NCBI GenBank assembly: GCA_963843945.1
Contig: CAWJMF010000006.1
Location: 496,001 to 560,000 of the forward strand
Direction: 5' to 3'
DNA from: CAWJMF01 sp963843945
GTDB taxonomy: Bacteria; Vulcanimicrobiota; Vulcanimicrobiia; Vulcanimicrobiales; Vulcanimicrobiaceae
Length of the DNA stretch: 64,000 bases
Shown: piece by piece, positions 44,076-51,968 of the stretch
Numbering within the stretch: position 1 is the stretch's first letter
How the letters are laid out: every line of letters begins with the position of its first letter
Notes under the pieces: generated by a model
Seen by the model: the letters and a program-made list of their open reading frames with translations, nothing else
The model's database searches: none
Told to the model about the DNA's origin: nothing
Translations under genes and position numbers: made by a program

Positions 44076-44264
44076 GTGCTGCAAGGAGCGGACACTCTTT
44101 TCCCGGCGTTGCTCGTCGTTCTGATGCTGGCGCTGATCGTTTTTGTGGGTTTCAACCTTTTCCGCTACTTCGACCAATTCGAACGGTCGTTCGGCGAGCA
44201 GCTGGCGCGCGCGGCGCAAGGCCGCGACGCAAAGAAAGACGCGGTCCTCCGTGGCGACGGCTAG
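44076..44264 (+). CDS. Small single-helix membrane protein ahead of the second kinase
   Basis: 62 residues from GTG 44076 with GGAG ten bases upstream. One membrane helix (LFPALLVVLMLALIVFVGF) followed by an amphipathic, charged tail (FRYFDQFERSFGEQLARAA). Its 3' end overlaps the kinase start by 14 bases, so the two are probably made together. A small accessory subunit of the kinase is a reasonable guess. No family known to me. Confidence 0.68.
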   Translation: MLQGADTLFPALLVVLMLALIVFVGFNLFRYFDQFERSFGEQLARAAQGRDAKKDAVLRGDG

Positions 44265-46497
44265 CCTCGCAGGCCCCGCGCCGGTCGCGCGGCGCTCGAG
44301 CGGACGGACCCTCGCCTACGCGCTCTTTTTCGTCGGCTTGCTGCTCGCGGTCGTCTCGCTGATCGCCGTCGCGAACTCCAACAACGCGATCGCCCGCTTC
44401 AGCGCGCAAACCGCTCAGAACAGCGGGCTCGCGAGCCAGCAGCGAGACCTGGCGCAAAACCTCGCTAAGAACGCGTTGCTGATCGCCAACGACGACCTCA
44501 ACCACAAACCCTACCTCGACCCGCACGCCGAGCTCGCATCTTCGGCCGAAGTCTTCAACGAAACCCTGCAAGCCCTCGCGCACGGTGGCGAGACGCAGCT
44601 GACGAGCGGCGAGACCGTCACCGTCGAGCCGCTCGCCGACGCCAACGAACAAGAATTCATCACCGACGCGAACTCGATTTGGAAACCGGTCTACGACGTC
44701 ATCCAGCAGAGCGCCGGCCAGACGGACCTGACGACCAAGCAGATCGGCGGCATCACGAAAGCCGTCGTCGGCAACGGCAACGGCCTGGCGGTGCTGATGA
44801 ACGACTTGGCGCTCCAGCTCGACCGCGACTCGCGCCGTCAAGCGCAGGCGCTGGCTAACGCGCGAACGACCTGGACCGCCTTCGCACTGCTCGGCTTCAT
44901 CATCATCCTGCTCAGCATCTTCGTGCGCATCCGGGCCGCGCGTTCGTTTACCGACCAGCTCAAGGTGGTCGTCGACAACCTCGGCGACACGACGCGCAGC
45001 TTGGCCGAAGCGAAGTCGAGCACCGACATGATCATGGGCACGGTGCGTCAAGGACTGCTGCTGCTCGACCGCCAGTACGACATCTCGCCGCAGTACTCGC
45101 ACGAACTCGAGTCGATTCTTCGGATCAAGAGTCTGGGCGAGCGCAACTTCCTCGATATCATCCGCACCCTGGTGAGCGAGCGTTCCTTCAAGACCGCCAA
45201 AGATTACATGGACATGCTCTTCAACGAAGAGAAGAGCGAACGCACGCTGCAGCGCATCAACCCGCTCGAAGAGGTCGAGGTCAACTTTCCGAACGCGACG
45301 ACCGGCGGCTACGACACCCGTTTCTTGACCATCGAGTTCCGCCGCATCTACGACGAGAACGAAGTGATCTCGCAGGTCTTCGTAGCCGTTTCGGACGTCA
45401 CCGAACGGGTGCGCCTGGAACGCGAGCTGCGCGAGTCGGAGCAGCGCAAGGAACGTCAGTTCGGCATGCTGCTCGACATCATGAACATCGATCCGCGCGG
45501 GCTCGACGAGTTCGTCCAAACCGCAGCCGAGAACCTGCGCATCATGAACGACTCGATGAAGGCCGAGGAGTTCGCCGCGGCCGGCGTCGAGAACACCGTC
45601 AGCGCGCAGGTGCGCCTGCGTTCGCGACTCGACACCGTCTACCGCTGCGTCCACATCATCAAGGGCAACGCCTCGATGCTCAAGCTCGACTTCTTCGAGC
45701 GCAAGGCGCACGAGGCCGAAACGCGCATCGAGGAACTGCGCCGCAAACCGGTGCTCGGGGGCGACGACTTCCTCGCGATCGTGCTGGCGCAATCCGCACT
45801 GCGCACCGAGCTCAAAGAGCTCGACGAGTTGCGCCGCAAGCTGACCAACGTGCGCAGCGTGCCGACCCTGGCCTTCGCCGGCGCGATGCGCGGGAATGGA
45901 AACGGGTCGTCGGACAACACGATGGCGAGCCTCATGGAACTGGCCGGAAGCCTCTCGCGCAAGTACGGCAAGCAGGTCGCGATCGAAGTCGACGAGTTCG
46001 ACTTGCGCGGTCTGCCCGACCAGCAGCGGCGCGCCGTACGCGACGTGCTCATCCAGCTCGTGCGCAACGCGGTGGTCCACGGCATCGAATCGCCGGACGA
46101 TCGCGCGCTCTCGGGCAAGCCGAAGCACGGCACGATCTTAATCCAAAAGATCGGCTCAGATCCCAACGCCTTCGGCTTCCTGTTCCACGACGACGGGCGC
46201 GGCATCGATCCGCGCCGCATCAAGGCGCGCGCCGTCGCGGCGGGCATCCTGACCGCGAGCGAAGCCGAAGCGATCTCCGACGAAACCGCTCTCGGCGCGC
46301 TTTTCCAGCCCGGCTTCTCGACCGCCGACGAAGTGACCAGCGACGCGGGTCGCGGAATCGGACTCTACGCGGTCAAGAGCACGGTCATCGACGAGTTGGG
46401 CGGCGAGATCGTCGTCCAATCGGAGATCGGGCGCTACTCGTCGTTCTCGTTCTCCGTTCCGGTGCCAACTAGCGTCCCGGTGAGCGTCGCGCGTTGA
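44251..46497 (+). CDS. Membrane CheA-like sensor kinase with periplasmic domain
   Basis: About 748 residues from GTG 44251. TM1 (about 20-45), a helical periplasmic domain of about 165 residues containing repeated Asn/Gln/Leu helices, TM2 (TAFALLGFIIILLSIFVRI), a coiled linker, a PAS-like domain ending VSDVTERVRLERELRESEQR, HPt with H468 (VHIIKGNASMLKLDFFERKA) and a CheA-type ATPase (LVRNAVVHGIESP; FHDDGRGIDP; LFQPGFST; DAGRGIGLYAVK). Like its paralogue it lacks HisKA and CheW-like domains. The stop overlaps the periplasmic binding protein start as TTGA, pointing to ligand sensing through that protein. The frame also runs upstream inside the small gene, but there it is not coding. Confidence 0.88.
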   Translation: MATASLAGPAPVARRSSGRTLAYALFFVGLLLAVVSLIAVANSNNAIARFSAQTAQNSGLASQQRDLAQNLAKNALLIANDDLNHKPYLDPHAELASSAEVFNETLQALAHGGETQLTSGETVTVEPLADANEQEFITDANSIWKPVYDVIQQSAGQTDLTTKQIGGITKAVVGNGNGLAVLMNDLALQLDRDSRRQAQALANARTTWTAFALLGFIIILLSIFVRIRAARSFTDQLKVVVDNLGDTTRSLAEAKSSTDMIMGTVRQGLLLLDRQYDISPQYSHELESILRIKSLGERNFLDIIRTLVSERSFKTAKDYMDMLFNEEKSERTLQRINPLEEVEVNFPNATTGGYDTRFLTIEFRRIYDENEVISQVFVAVSDVTERVRLERELRESEQRKERQFGMLLDIMNIDPRGLDEFVQTAAENLRIMNDSMKAEEFAAAGVENTVSAQVRLRSRLDTVYRCVHIIKGNASMLKLDFFERKAHEAETRIEELRRKPVLGGDDFLAIVLAQSALRTELKELDELRRKLTNVRSVPTLAFAGAMRGNGNGSSDNTMASLMELAGSLSRKYGKQVAIEVDEFDLRGLPDQQRRAVRDVLIQLVRNAVVHGIESPDDRALSGKPKHGTILIQKIGSDPNAFGFLFHDDGRGIDPRRIKARAVAAGILTASEAEAISDETALGALFQPGFSTADEVTSDAGRGIGLYAVKSTVIDELGGEIVVQSEIGRYSSFSFSVPVPTSVPVSVAR

Positions 46498-47873
46498 AGT
46501 CGAAGCCGCCGCACATCCGGCAGGAAGCGCCGGGCGACGTTTCGCGCCCCGAGTTCCTGCGCCGCACCGGTGTGCTCGGGATCGCCGCGGCCGCCCAACT
46601 CGGCTTTCCGCTGCTCGAAGCGCGCCGCGCCGACGCGGCGCCGCTGCCGCCCGTCCGCGACGCGATTGCGGCCGGCGGCAAAGTTCCGGTCGTGCGCATC
46701 GGGCACATCGACGGCTTCACCGGCGTCTACGCCGCCGCGTCCGAGTCGCAACATACCGGCTTACAGCAAGCCGTCGAGGACGCCAACAAGAAGTACGGCA
46801 GCAAAGTTCAGTTCGAGATCGTGCGCGGCGACGACACGAGCGCCCCGATCATCGGGAAATACGAGGCGCGCCGGCTCATCGAGCAAGAGCACGTCGACGT
46901 GCTGATGGGCTGCCTCTCGTCGGCCGTCGGCTTGGTCGTCTCACAGGTGGCCCAGGAACACGGCGTCGTCTACTTCGCCGTCGGAACGCACGACACGAAC
47001 ATCACCGGGCCCAAAGCGAACCGCTGCTGCTTCCGCACGACCTGCTCGAACGCGATGGTCGTCAACGCGGTCGCGCCGCCCCTGCTCCGCGAAGGCAAGA
47101 AGTGGTTCTTCGTAACCGCCGACTACGCGTTCGGCAACGACGCGCACGTTCGCTTCCGCCAGCACTTACTCGGCGCGCGCGGCGAAGAAGTCGGCGAGAT
47201 CAAGCACAAGCTCGGCGAGACGGACTTCGACCCGATCATGCAGCGCATCGCCAAGACCGACGCCGACGTTCTGGTGTTTTGCTCCTACGGTCCCGACACG
47301 CTCAACGGCGTCAACACCGCGGTGAAGTACGGGCTCAACAAGCGCATGCGCTTCGGGGGAATTCTCTGCGGCAACGAAGTCGCCGTCGGCATGCCCGTCG
47401 ACGAGATCGTCGGCTCGCTCTTCGGTTACATCTGGGGTCCCGAGGCGAAGGGCTACCGGACTCCCGAGATTTACGCCAAACTCAAAGCGCGCGCCAAGGC
47501 CTTTCCACCCAACTGGCGCCAGTATCTCGGCTTCATCACCGGCGAGGTCATCGCCGACCGCATCGTCTACACCCGCACGACCGACGCCGCGACGCTGATC
47601 AAATCGCTCGAAGACTATCACTACGACTCGGGCAAGGGTACGCTGAACTACATGCGCGCCTGCGATCACCAGTCCGTCCAGGAAACGTACGCCGGGCGCA
47701 TCATCGAGCGCAACCGGCGCCGTTCGCCCGACGAGTTCTTCGAAATTTCGTCGACGATCGACGGCGATACCGCGGCCGGCAACTGCGAGAACCCCGACAG
47801 CAAAGCCGCCGAAAGCATCATCGGACGCGAGAGCGTTCCCGCACGCGAAGACTACACGCCGATCAACGTGTAG
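46494..47873 (+). CDS. Periplasmic substrate-binding protein (type I, urea/amide/branched-chain amino acid class)
   Basis: 459 residues from TTG 46494. Signal region SRPEFLRRTGVLGIAAAAQL resembles a Tat signal but the first Arg pair is interrupted by Pro. The mature protein matches UrtA/AmiC-like binding proteins: VRIGHIDGFTGVYAAASESQ, IEQEHVDVLMGCLSSAVGL, GTHDTNITG, CFRTTCSNAMVVN, FFVTADYAFGNDAH, ADVLVFCSYGPDTLNG. No permease or ATPase genes accompany it; the kinase gene directly before it overlaps by four bases. A receptor role delivering ligand information to the kinase is inferred. Ligand unknown. Confidence 0.88.
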   Translation: MKSKPPHIRQEAPGDVSRPEFLRRTGVLGIAAAAQLGFPLLEARRADAAPLPPVRDAIAAGGKVPVVRIGHIDGFTGVYAAASESQHTGLQQAVEDANKKYGSKVQFEIVRGDDTSAPIIGKYEARRLIEQEHVDVLMGCLSSAVGLVVSQVAQEHGVVYFAVGTHDTNITGPKANRCCFRTTCSNAMVVNAVAPPLLREGKKWFFVTADYAFGNDAHVRFRQHLLGARGEEVGEIKHKLGETDFDPIMQRIAKTDADVLVFCSYGPDTLNGVNTAVKYGLNKRMRFGGILCGNEVAVGMPVDEIVGSLFGYIWGPEAKGYRTPEIYAKLKARAKAFPPNWRQYLGFITGEVIADRIVYTRTTDAATLIKSLEDYHYDSGKGTLNYMRACDHQSVQETYAGRIIERNRRRSPDEFFEISSTIDGDTAAGNCENPDSKAAESIIGRESVPAREDYTPINV

Positions 47874-47874
47874 G

Positions 47875-47889
47875 GCGCGCTCGGCGCGC
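47875..47889. terminator. Small GC hairpin between convergent genes
   Basis: GCGCGC-TCG-GCGCGC, directly between the binding-protein stop and the stop of the winged-helix protein on the other strand. No T-tract; weak bidirectional barrier. Confidence 0.3.
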
Positions 47890-49205
47890 TACTTCTTCCC
47901 GCTCCAGAACGAGTCCGGATTTCGCGCCGAGAGCGAGAAAACGATCGGGTCGGTCAGCGCCGCCTCGATCGCTTCTTCGCGTTCGGGCTCCGCTTCGAAA
48001 GGTTGCGGCATCGGCAGTTCGTGCGCGGCCGGCTCGAAGGCCGGTGGGACGTAGCCGGTGACCTCCGGCGCGGCCGGCGGCGGTTCGATGCGCTCGATGT
48101 AGCCGGCCAGATCGTTGACGCTGAAGGTCACGCGGTGCGGATCGCGCTCGCTCTCGCCGAACGGCGAGGGCTCTTGCGGCGGCTCGGCGACCGCTTCCGG
48201 AGTGTCGAACGGGCGGTACGGATCGTGACCCGCGTACGAGTCGGCCTCGGCGGCCGGCGCCGCGTCTTCGACGTGCGGAACGATTTCGACGGGCGGTTCG
48301 GGCACCGGCACTTCGGTCGCATCGATCGGGCCGTAGTCGCGGAGTAAGCGGTCGGCAATCGTCAACCCGTCTTCGAAGACGACCGGCTCGTCGGCGATCG
48401 CGTGCAGATAGTCGACGTCTTGCTCGTCGAGGCCGTATTCGAAACCGTCGAGCTCGTGCGTCACCGAACCGTTCGTCGCAGGTTCGGCCGGCGGCGGGAT
48501 CGCCGCTTCCACTTCGGTCGCCGGTTCGCCCAATGCCGGCGCGGACAGGGTCCAGTCGAACACCTGGAAGCTCGCGAGATCGTCGCGATCGTAACGCAAA
48601 CCGCTCGCCGGTTCGGCCGGCGAGGCCGCTTCGGCGGCGGGCGCGGGCGGCGCGGCGTGCGCGGCGGGCGCCTCGAGCGCGTCGAACGCGCCGGCGCTCG
48701 AACTCCAGGAAGCCTCCGGCGGAGCCTCGGACGGCGCGGCAGCGGACGATGCCACCGGAGCTGCAGCGGACGGCGCAGGCGTCGCGGCGCGGCGCTTGCT
48801 GATCAGCGAGAGGATCTCGCCGATCGCGGCCGCGATGGAGAGCCGGGCGATGGCGCGCAGCTCCTCGCCGGCGGTGCGCTTGAGTTGCGCGCTCGCGGAC
48901 GGACGGCGGGCAGGTTCCGGTTGGGACGCGGCGGCCGGCTCGGACTCGGGCGACTCCAGGAATTCTTGGAACGAGAGCAGCCGCGGCGCGATCGCGCCGT
49001 TGCGTTCTTGCTCGAAAATGAATTCGGCGATCGTCGGCTCGTCGATCCCGAGACGGCGCAGAATTTCGCCGACCGTCGACTTGCCGTCGAGGTTGGCCAG
49101 AAACTGCCACTCGTAGGTGCGCAGGCGCGCGCCTGCGACTCGCTCTTCGAACTGCGTCGTACGTTCGTAAACTTCTCTATGCAACACGGATATTACGCTC
49201 CTCAT
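47889..49205 (-). CDS. Winged-helix N-terminal domain with long acidic disordered tail
   Basis: 438 residues. The first 75 (YEWQFLANLDGKSTVGEILR; IDEPTIAEFIFEQERNGAIA) look like the winged-helix tail of DUF4388-type proteins. The rest is low-complexity, rich in Ala, Pro and Glu (pI strongly acidic), with aromatic islands (SFQVFDWTLSAPALGEP; HDPYRPFDTP). Start ATG 49205 lies 29 bases inside the CheX-like gene. It may be the output or scaffold of this signalling set: DUF4388-like proteins are often coupled to receivers. No DNA-binding evidence beyond the fold guess. Confidence 0.7.
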   Translation of the reverse strand: MRSVISVLHREVYERTTQFEERVAGARLRTYEWQFLANLDGKSTVGEILRRLGIDEPTIAEFIFEQERNGAIAPRLLSFQEFLESPESEPAAASQPEPARRPSASAQLKRTAGEELRAIARLSIAAAIGEILSLISKRRAATPAPSAAAPVASSAAAPSEAPPEASWSSSAGAFDALEAPAAHAAPPAPAAEAASPAEPASGLRYDRDDLASFQVFDWTLSAPALGEPATEVEAAIPPPAEPATNGSVTHELDGFEYGLDEQDVDYLHAIADEPVVFEDGLTIADRLLRDYGPIDATEVPVPEPPVEIVPHVEDAAPAAEADSYAGHDPYRPFDTPEAVAEPPQEPSPFGESERDPHRVTFSVNDLAGYIERIEPPPAAPEVTGYVPPAFEPAAHELPMPQPFEAEPEREEAIEAALTDPIVFSLSARNPDSFWSGKK

Positions 49206-49650
49206 CTTTGAGGCAGATGATCAGCGCCGAGCGATAGCCCTTCCAGTGAATCGGGATGACGAAGGCCGGGGTGTCGCGCGGAAACCTCACGTCCTCGGCT
49301 TTACCCCGAAACACTACCGGGACCGAGATCATGAAGCCGCTGCCAAGCTGCTCGCGGGCGTTTCCCGAGATCGTGTTGGCGATCTCGCCGACGTAGTCGG
49401 CTAGAATGTCGTCGTCGCTCTCCGGCTCACCGAGCCGGGCGACGAGTTCGGCGACCATCGGACGCGGCGCCGTATAGTAGACGCAGCCGCGTTGGGAACC
49501 GGTGATTCCGATGACGGCCGAGAAATCGAACATCACGTGGTCGTGCGGATCTTTCTCGAACGGCGTCGCGATCTCGGCGGTCGAGTCGGCGACCTGGGCG
49601 AAATAGTGCGACGTCCCGGTCACGAAGATCTTCATGTCTTCTTCGGTCAC
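49177..49650 (-). CDS. CheX-like phosphatase of CheY
   Basis: About 157 residues from GTG 49650, GTGA overlap with the receiver gene. The helix ADYVGEIANTISGNARE contains the D-x3-E-x2-N active-site pattern of the CheC/CheX/FliY phosphatases (D85, E89, N92). FDFSAVIGITGSQRGCVYY and the C-terminal FVIPIHWKGYRSALIICL fit the CheX fold. Expected to dephosphorylate the adjacent receiver. It has one active-site helix only, as in CheX rather than CheC. Confidence 0.85.
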   Translation of the reverse strand: MTEEDMKIFVTGTSHYFAQVADSTAEIATPFEKDPHDHVMFDFSAVIGITGSQRGCVYYTAPRPMVAELVARLGEPESDDDILADYVGEIANTISGNAREQLGSGFMISVPVVFRGKAEDVRFPRDTPAFVIPIHWKGYRSALIICLKDEERNIRVA

Positions 49651-50045
49651 CGGCGCGCCCTCCGCGGTTCCTTCAGCAACTCGATGAGCTCTTCGTTGAG
49701 CGCTTCGGCCGAGAACGGCTTGAGCAAAAAGCCGCGCGCGCCGAGCCGGACCGCTTCCACCGCCGTGGGACGATCGGCGAGCGCCGAGATGACGAGGATC
49801 TTCGTGGTGGGCTTGCGCTTGATCATCTGCAGCACGCACGACAAACCGTCCATCTCGGGCATCGTGATGTCCATCGTCACGATGTCTGGGTCGAACGTAT
49901 CGAACTTCTGCATCGCTTCCAGGCCGTTCGCGGCGGTATCGATGACATAGTCCACTTCGGCACCGGCGGCACCGTCGGTCCCCTCGATCGTCCGTTTGAT
50001 TTGTCGGCGAATGACGTTGGCGTCATCGACGATCAGGAGCTTCAT
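49647..50045 (-). CDS. CheY-like single-domain response regulator
   Basis: 132 residues. Acidic pair DD (7-8), acceptor D59 (TMDITMPEMDG), switch Ser in VISAL and Lys in LLKPF. Near-identical blocks to the receiver at 41502-41855. An extra short loop (TDGAAGAE) sits after the first helix. Coupled to the CheX-like gene behind it. Faces a promoter region with several CRP-like sites upstream. Confidence 0.93.
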   Translation of the reverse strand: MKLLIVDDANVIRRQIKRTIEGTDGAAGAEVDYVIDTAANGLEAMQKFDTFDPDIVTMDITMPEMDGLSCVLQMIKRKPTTKILVISALADRPTAVEAVRLGARGFLLKPFSAEALNEELIELLKEPRRARR

Positions 50046-50238
50046 CTCGCCCTCGAGTTCGTACGTACGGTTTCGGCGATAATAGACGCCCGTCCGATGG
50101 AGGGGCGCCAGTCCGGGGTGTGCCGCGTTACGAAATATTCGAGAAATCCGTTAGGCGGCCTCCGCCGGGCGGGCAAGCCCCCGCCGTTGGTAAGCTTCTA
50201 AACCGTCACATCCCCGAATCGCCGCATCACAAGCAGGG

Positions 50239-50294
50239 TGTGCGCCCGGTCACGCACAAAAGGTGTGGCCTGCGTCACAAACTGTGACGTCACA
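50239..50294. promoter_or_regulatory. Cluster of CRP/FNR-type palindromes
   Basis: The 332-base gap 50046-50377 contains three sites in 56 bases: TGTGC-N6-TCACG (50239-50254), TGTGG-N6-TCACA (50264-50279) and the perfect palindrome TGTGACGTCACA (50283-50294), which together with the second half-site forms GTCACA-AAC-TGTGAC. The first two have the CRP spacing TGTGA-N6-TCACA with one or two mismatches. A GGCCTT-CA-AAGGCC hairpin (50343-50356) lies in the probable leader. Could serve the peptide/TPR genes, the divergent receiver operon, or both. Confidence 0.45.
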
Positions 50295-50377
50295 ATGCAT
50301 GCCCGCCTCGCCCCCGAAATCTGGGAGTCTTCCCAGCCCAACGGCCTTCAAAGGCCGGCGAAAGGACGTTCACCGTC

Positions 50378-50500
50378 ATGGCCGCAGTTCTCGCGATCGT
50401 TTTCCAAGCGCTCAGCTTCTTCCACGGTGCGCCGGCCGTCTCGCCGGGTGCCCACGACGTCTCGCCCGACAACGTTATCTACAACTTCACCAGCAACTAG
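50378..50500 (+). CDS. 40-residue hydrophobic peptide, possibly secreted
   Basis: Starts MAAVLAIVFQALSFFHGAPA and continues with a polar tail ending NVIYNFTSN. The N-terminal half could be a signal or membrane segment. A purine-rich AAAGGA lies about 12 bases before the ATG, further than ideal. It sits 70 bases in front of the TPR gene on the same strand and behind the CRP-like cluster. A short signalling peptide or leader peptide is possible; the evidence for it being a gene is only moderate. Confidence 0.45.
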   Translation: MAAVLAIVFQALSFFHGAPAVSPGAHDVSPDNVIYNFTSN

Positions 50501-50570
50501 GGCGACCGGCAACCGCTAGGACCATCCGACAGGTTGCGGAATCGAACGTTCGCGACCGATTCTTTGAGAA

Positions 50571-51968
50571 ATGGCGGGGCGCTGTGCGCCGCTGGGGGGT
50601 GATCGTACGAACCGGATCGTCCGGCTTCAGCCGCGCGAGAGTTCTTTTTTTGCTGCGGTTGACGCCTTTCGCACCGCCCGTCTCGACGATTGCCTGAGTT
50701 CGCTTCACGCGCGAACGGATGCGGAGGCTGCGACCCTGCGCGGGCGCACGCTGCTTCGTTTGGGACAACCCGGCTCGGCGGCCGACGAACTATGCGCCTT
50801 CGACGACGCGACGCTTTCAACGCGGATTCGAGCCGAGCTGCGCACGATCGCCGGCGCCGCACTGACCCGCGTCGGCAAACGCCCCGAGGCGAGAAAGGCC
50901 CTCGACGACGCGCGCGTCTGGGCCTATGCCGGCGGGGCAGAGCTTTCAGCGGAACTCGAGTATTTTGATTTCCTCTGGCATTTTGCCGGAGGGGACCTCG
51001 CTCAAGCCCGCGCCGCGATAGCGCGGGGGCTCGAAATCGACGCGAGTATGGGGAAGAGCGAATCGCACCTTTATTCGCTCGCAGCGATCCGCGCTCGATT
51101 CTTCGAAATGTTGGGCGCTCTCGAAGGCACGAACGAGAACTACAAGGGTCAGGCCCAATTTCTCCAGCGGGCGCTCGAAGAACTCGACGGCTCGGAGATC
51201 CCGGACGTCTGGACGCACGCGGCACTTACGGCGAACCTTGCGTTCCTCGTGCGCGACCTCGACCTCGAGGGAGTCGGGATGCTGCGCGAGAGGCTCAACG
51301 CGCTGCTGCGGACATCGTATTTGGCGCCCCTCGTCTACGGCATCCTCCGATCGCTCGCATGGTGTGCCGCAATGACGGGCGATCACCTCGGCGCGTTCCG
51401 CGATCTGCGCGAGGCGAGCAACGTCGCGGGCACGCCAAGCCTGCAACTGCTTGCAACGATCGATCGCGTGCTGCTCGCGCAGGGCCTGCGGCAAAATCTC
51501 ACGGCCAGAGAAGAACTAGAACGCTGCCAAGATCTGGCGACCCGCATCGACTGGGAACGGATCAGCGGTGACGAACGGATGGGCCTCCTTTTCTTGGCGC
51601 AAGCACTAGCGCCGCATCGTGCTCGCGCGGGACGCACGATGCTCGAACGATACCAGCGCATTAAGTCGAAGTATTCGCAGGCAACGCTAGCCAGAATGGA
51701 CCGGCGCATCCGGGCCGACGAACAGTTCACCGAAGGCGTCGTAGCGCGCGCCGAGGGGAACGACGCGGCCGCCGTACGCGCGCTCCTGGACGCCTTCGAG
51801 ATCTGGAATGCGATCGGCTATCGCTGGCGTGCGGCCCTGGCGGCAATCGAGCTCGCCGCGCTCACCAAAGACAGCCGCTACGCCGGGTACGCCGCGGCGG
51901 AGGCGGCGAAACGTCCGGCTTCGTGGTTGGCCGAGCGCTTGCGCGCGGCGACCGAAGGCGCGAACTAA
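50571..51968 (+). CDS. TPR-repeat protein of unknown function
   Basis: 465 residues, almost entirely helical repeats resembling TPRs (RGRTLLRLGQPGSAADELCA; AELRTIAGAALTRVGKRPEA; FAGGDLAQARAAIARGLEI; LRSLAWCAAMTGDHLGAFRD; GVVARAEGNDAAAVRALLDA). No DNA-binding or enzyme domain is visible, though its C-terminus (YRWRAALAAIELAALT) resembles the TPR halves of MalT/LuxR-type regulators. No signal peptide, so cytoplasmic. ATG 50571 has only a weak GAGAA. The stop overlaps the convergent MFS gene by 4 bases. Confidence 0.8.
   Translation: MAGRCAPLGGDRTNRIVRLQPRESSFFAAVDAFRTARLDDCLSSLHARTDAEAATLRGRTLLRLGQPGSAADELCAFDDATLSTRIRAELRTIAGAALTRVGKRPEARKALDDARVWAYAGGAELSAELEYFDFLWHFAGGDLAQARAAIARGLEIDASMGKSESHLYSLAAIRARFFEMLGALEGTNENYKGQAQFLQRALEELDGSEIPDVWTHAALTANLAFLVRDLDLEGVGMLRERLNALLRTSYLAPLVYGILRSLAWCAAMTGDHLGAFRDLREASNVAGTPSLQLLATIDRVLLAQGLRQNLTAREELERCQDLATRIDWERISGDERMGLLFLAQALAPHRARAGRTMLERYQRIKSKYSQATLARMDRRIRADEQFTEGVVARAEGNDAAAVRALLDAFEIWNAIGYRWRAALAAIELAALTKDSRYAGYAAAEAAKRPASWLAERLRAATEGAN

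Noticed and set aside
44152..46128. Long minus-strand frame (658 residues) opposite the second kinase
   Set aside because: Shadow of the strong codon bias of the kinase gene; Arg/Asp/Val-rich with no domain.
50343..50356. GGCCTT-CA-AAGGCC hairpin as a riboswitch
   Set aside because: Six-base stem with a tiny loop and no conserved aptamer sequence recognised; left as a leader hairpin.
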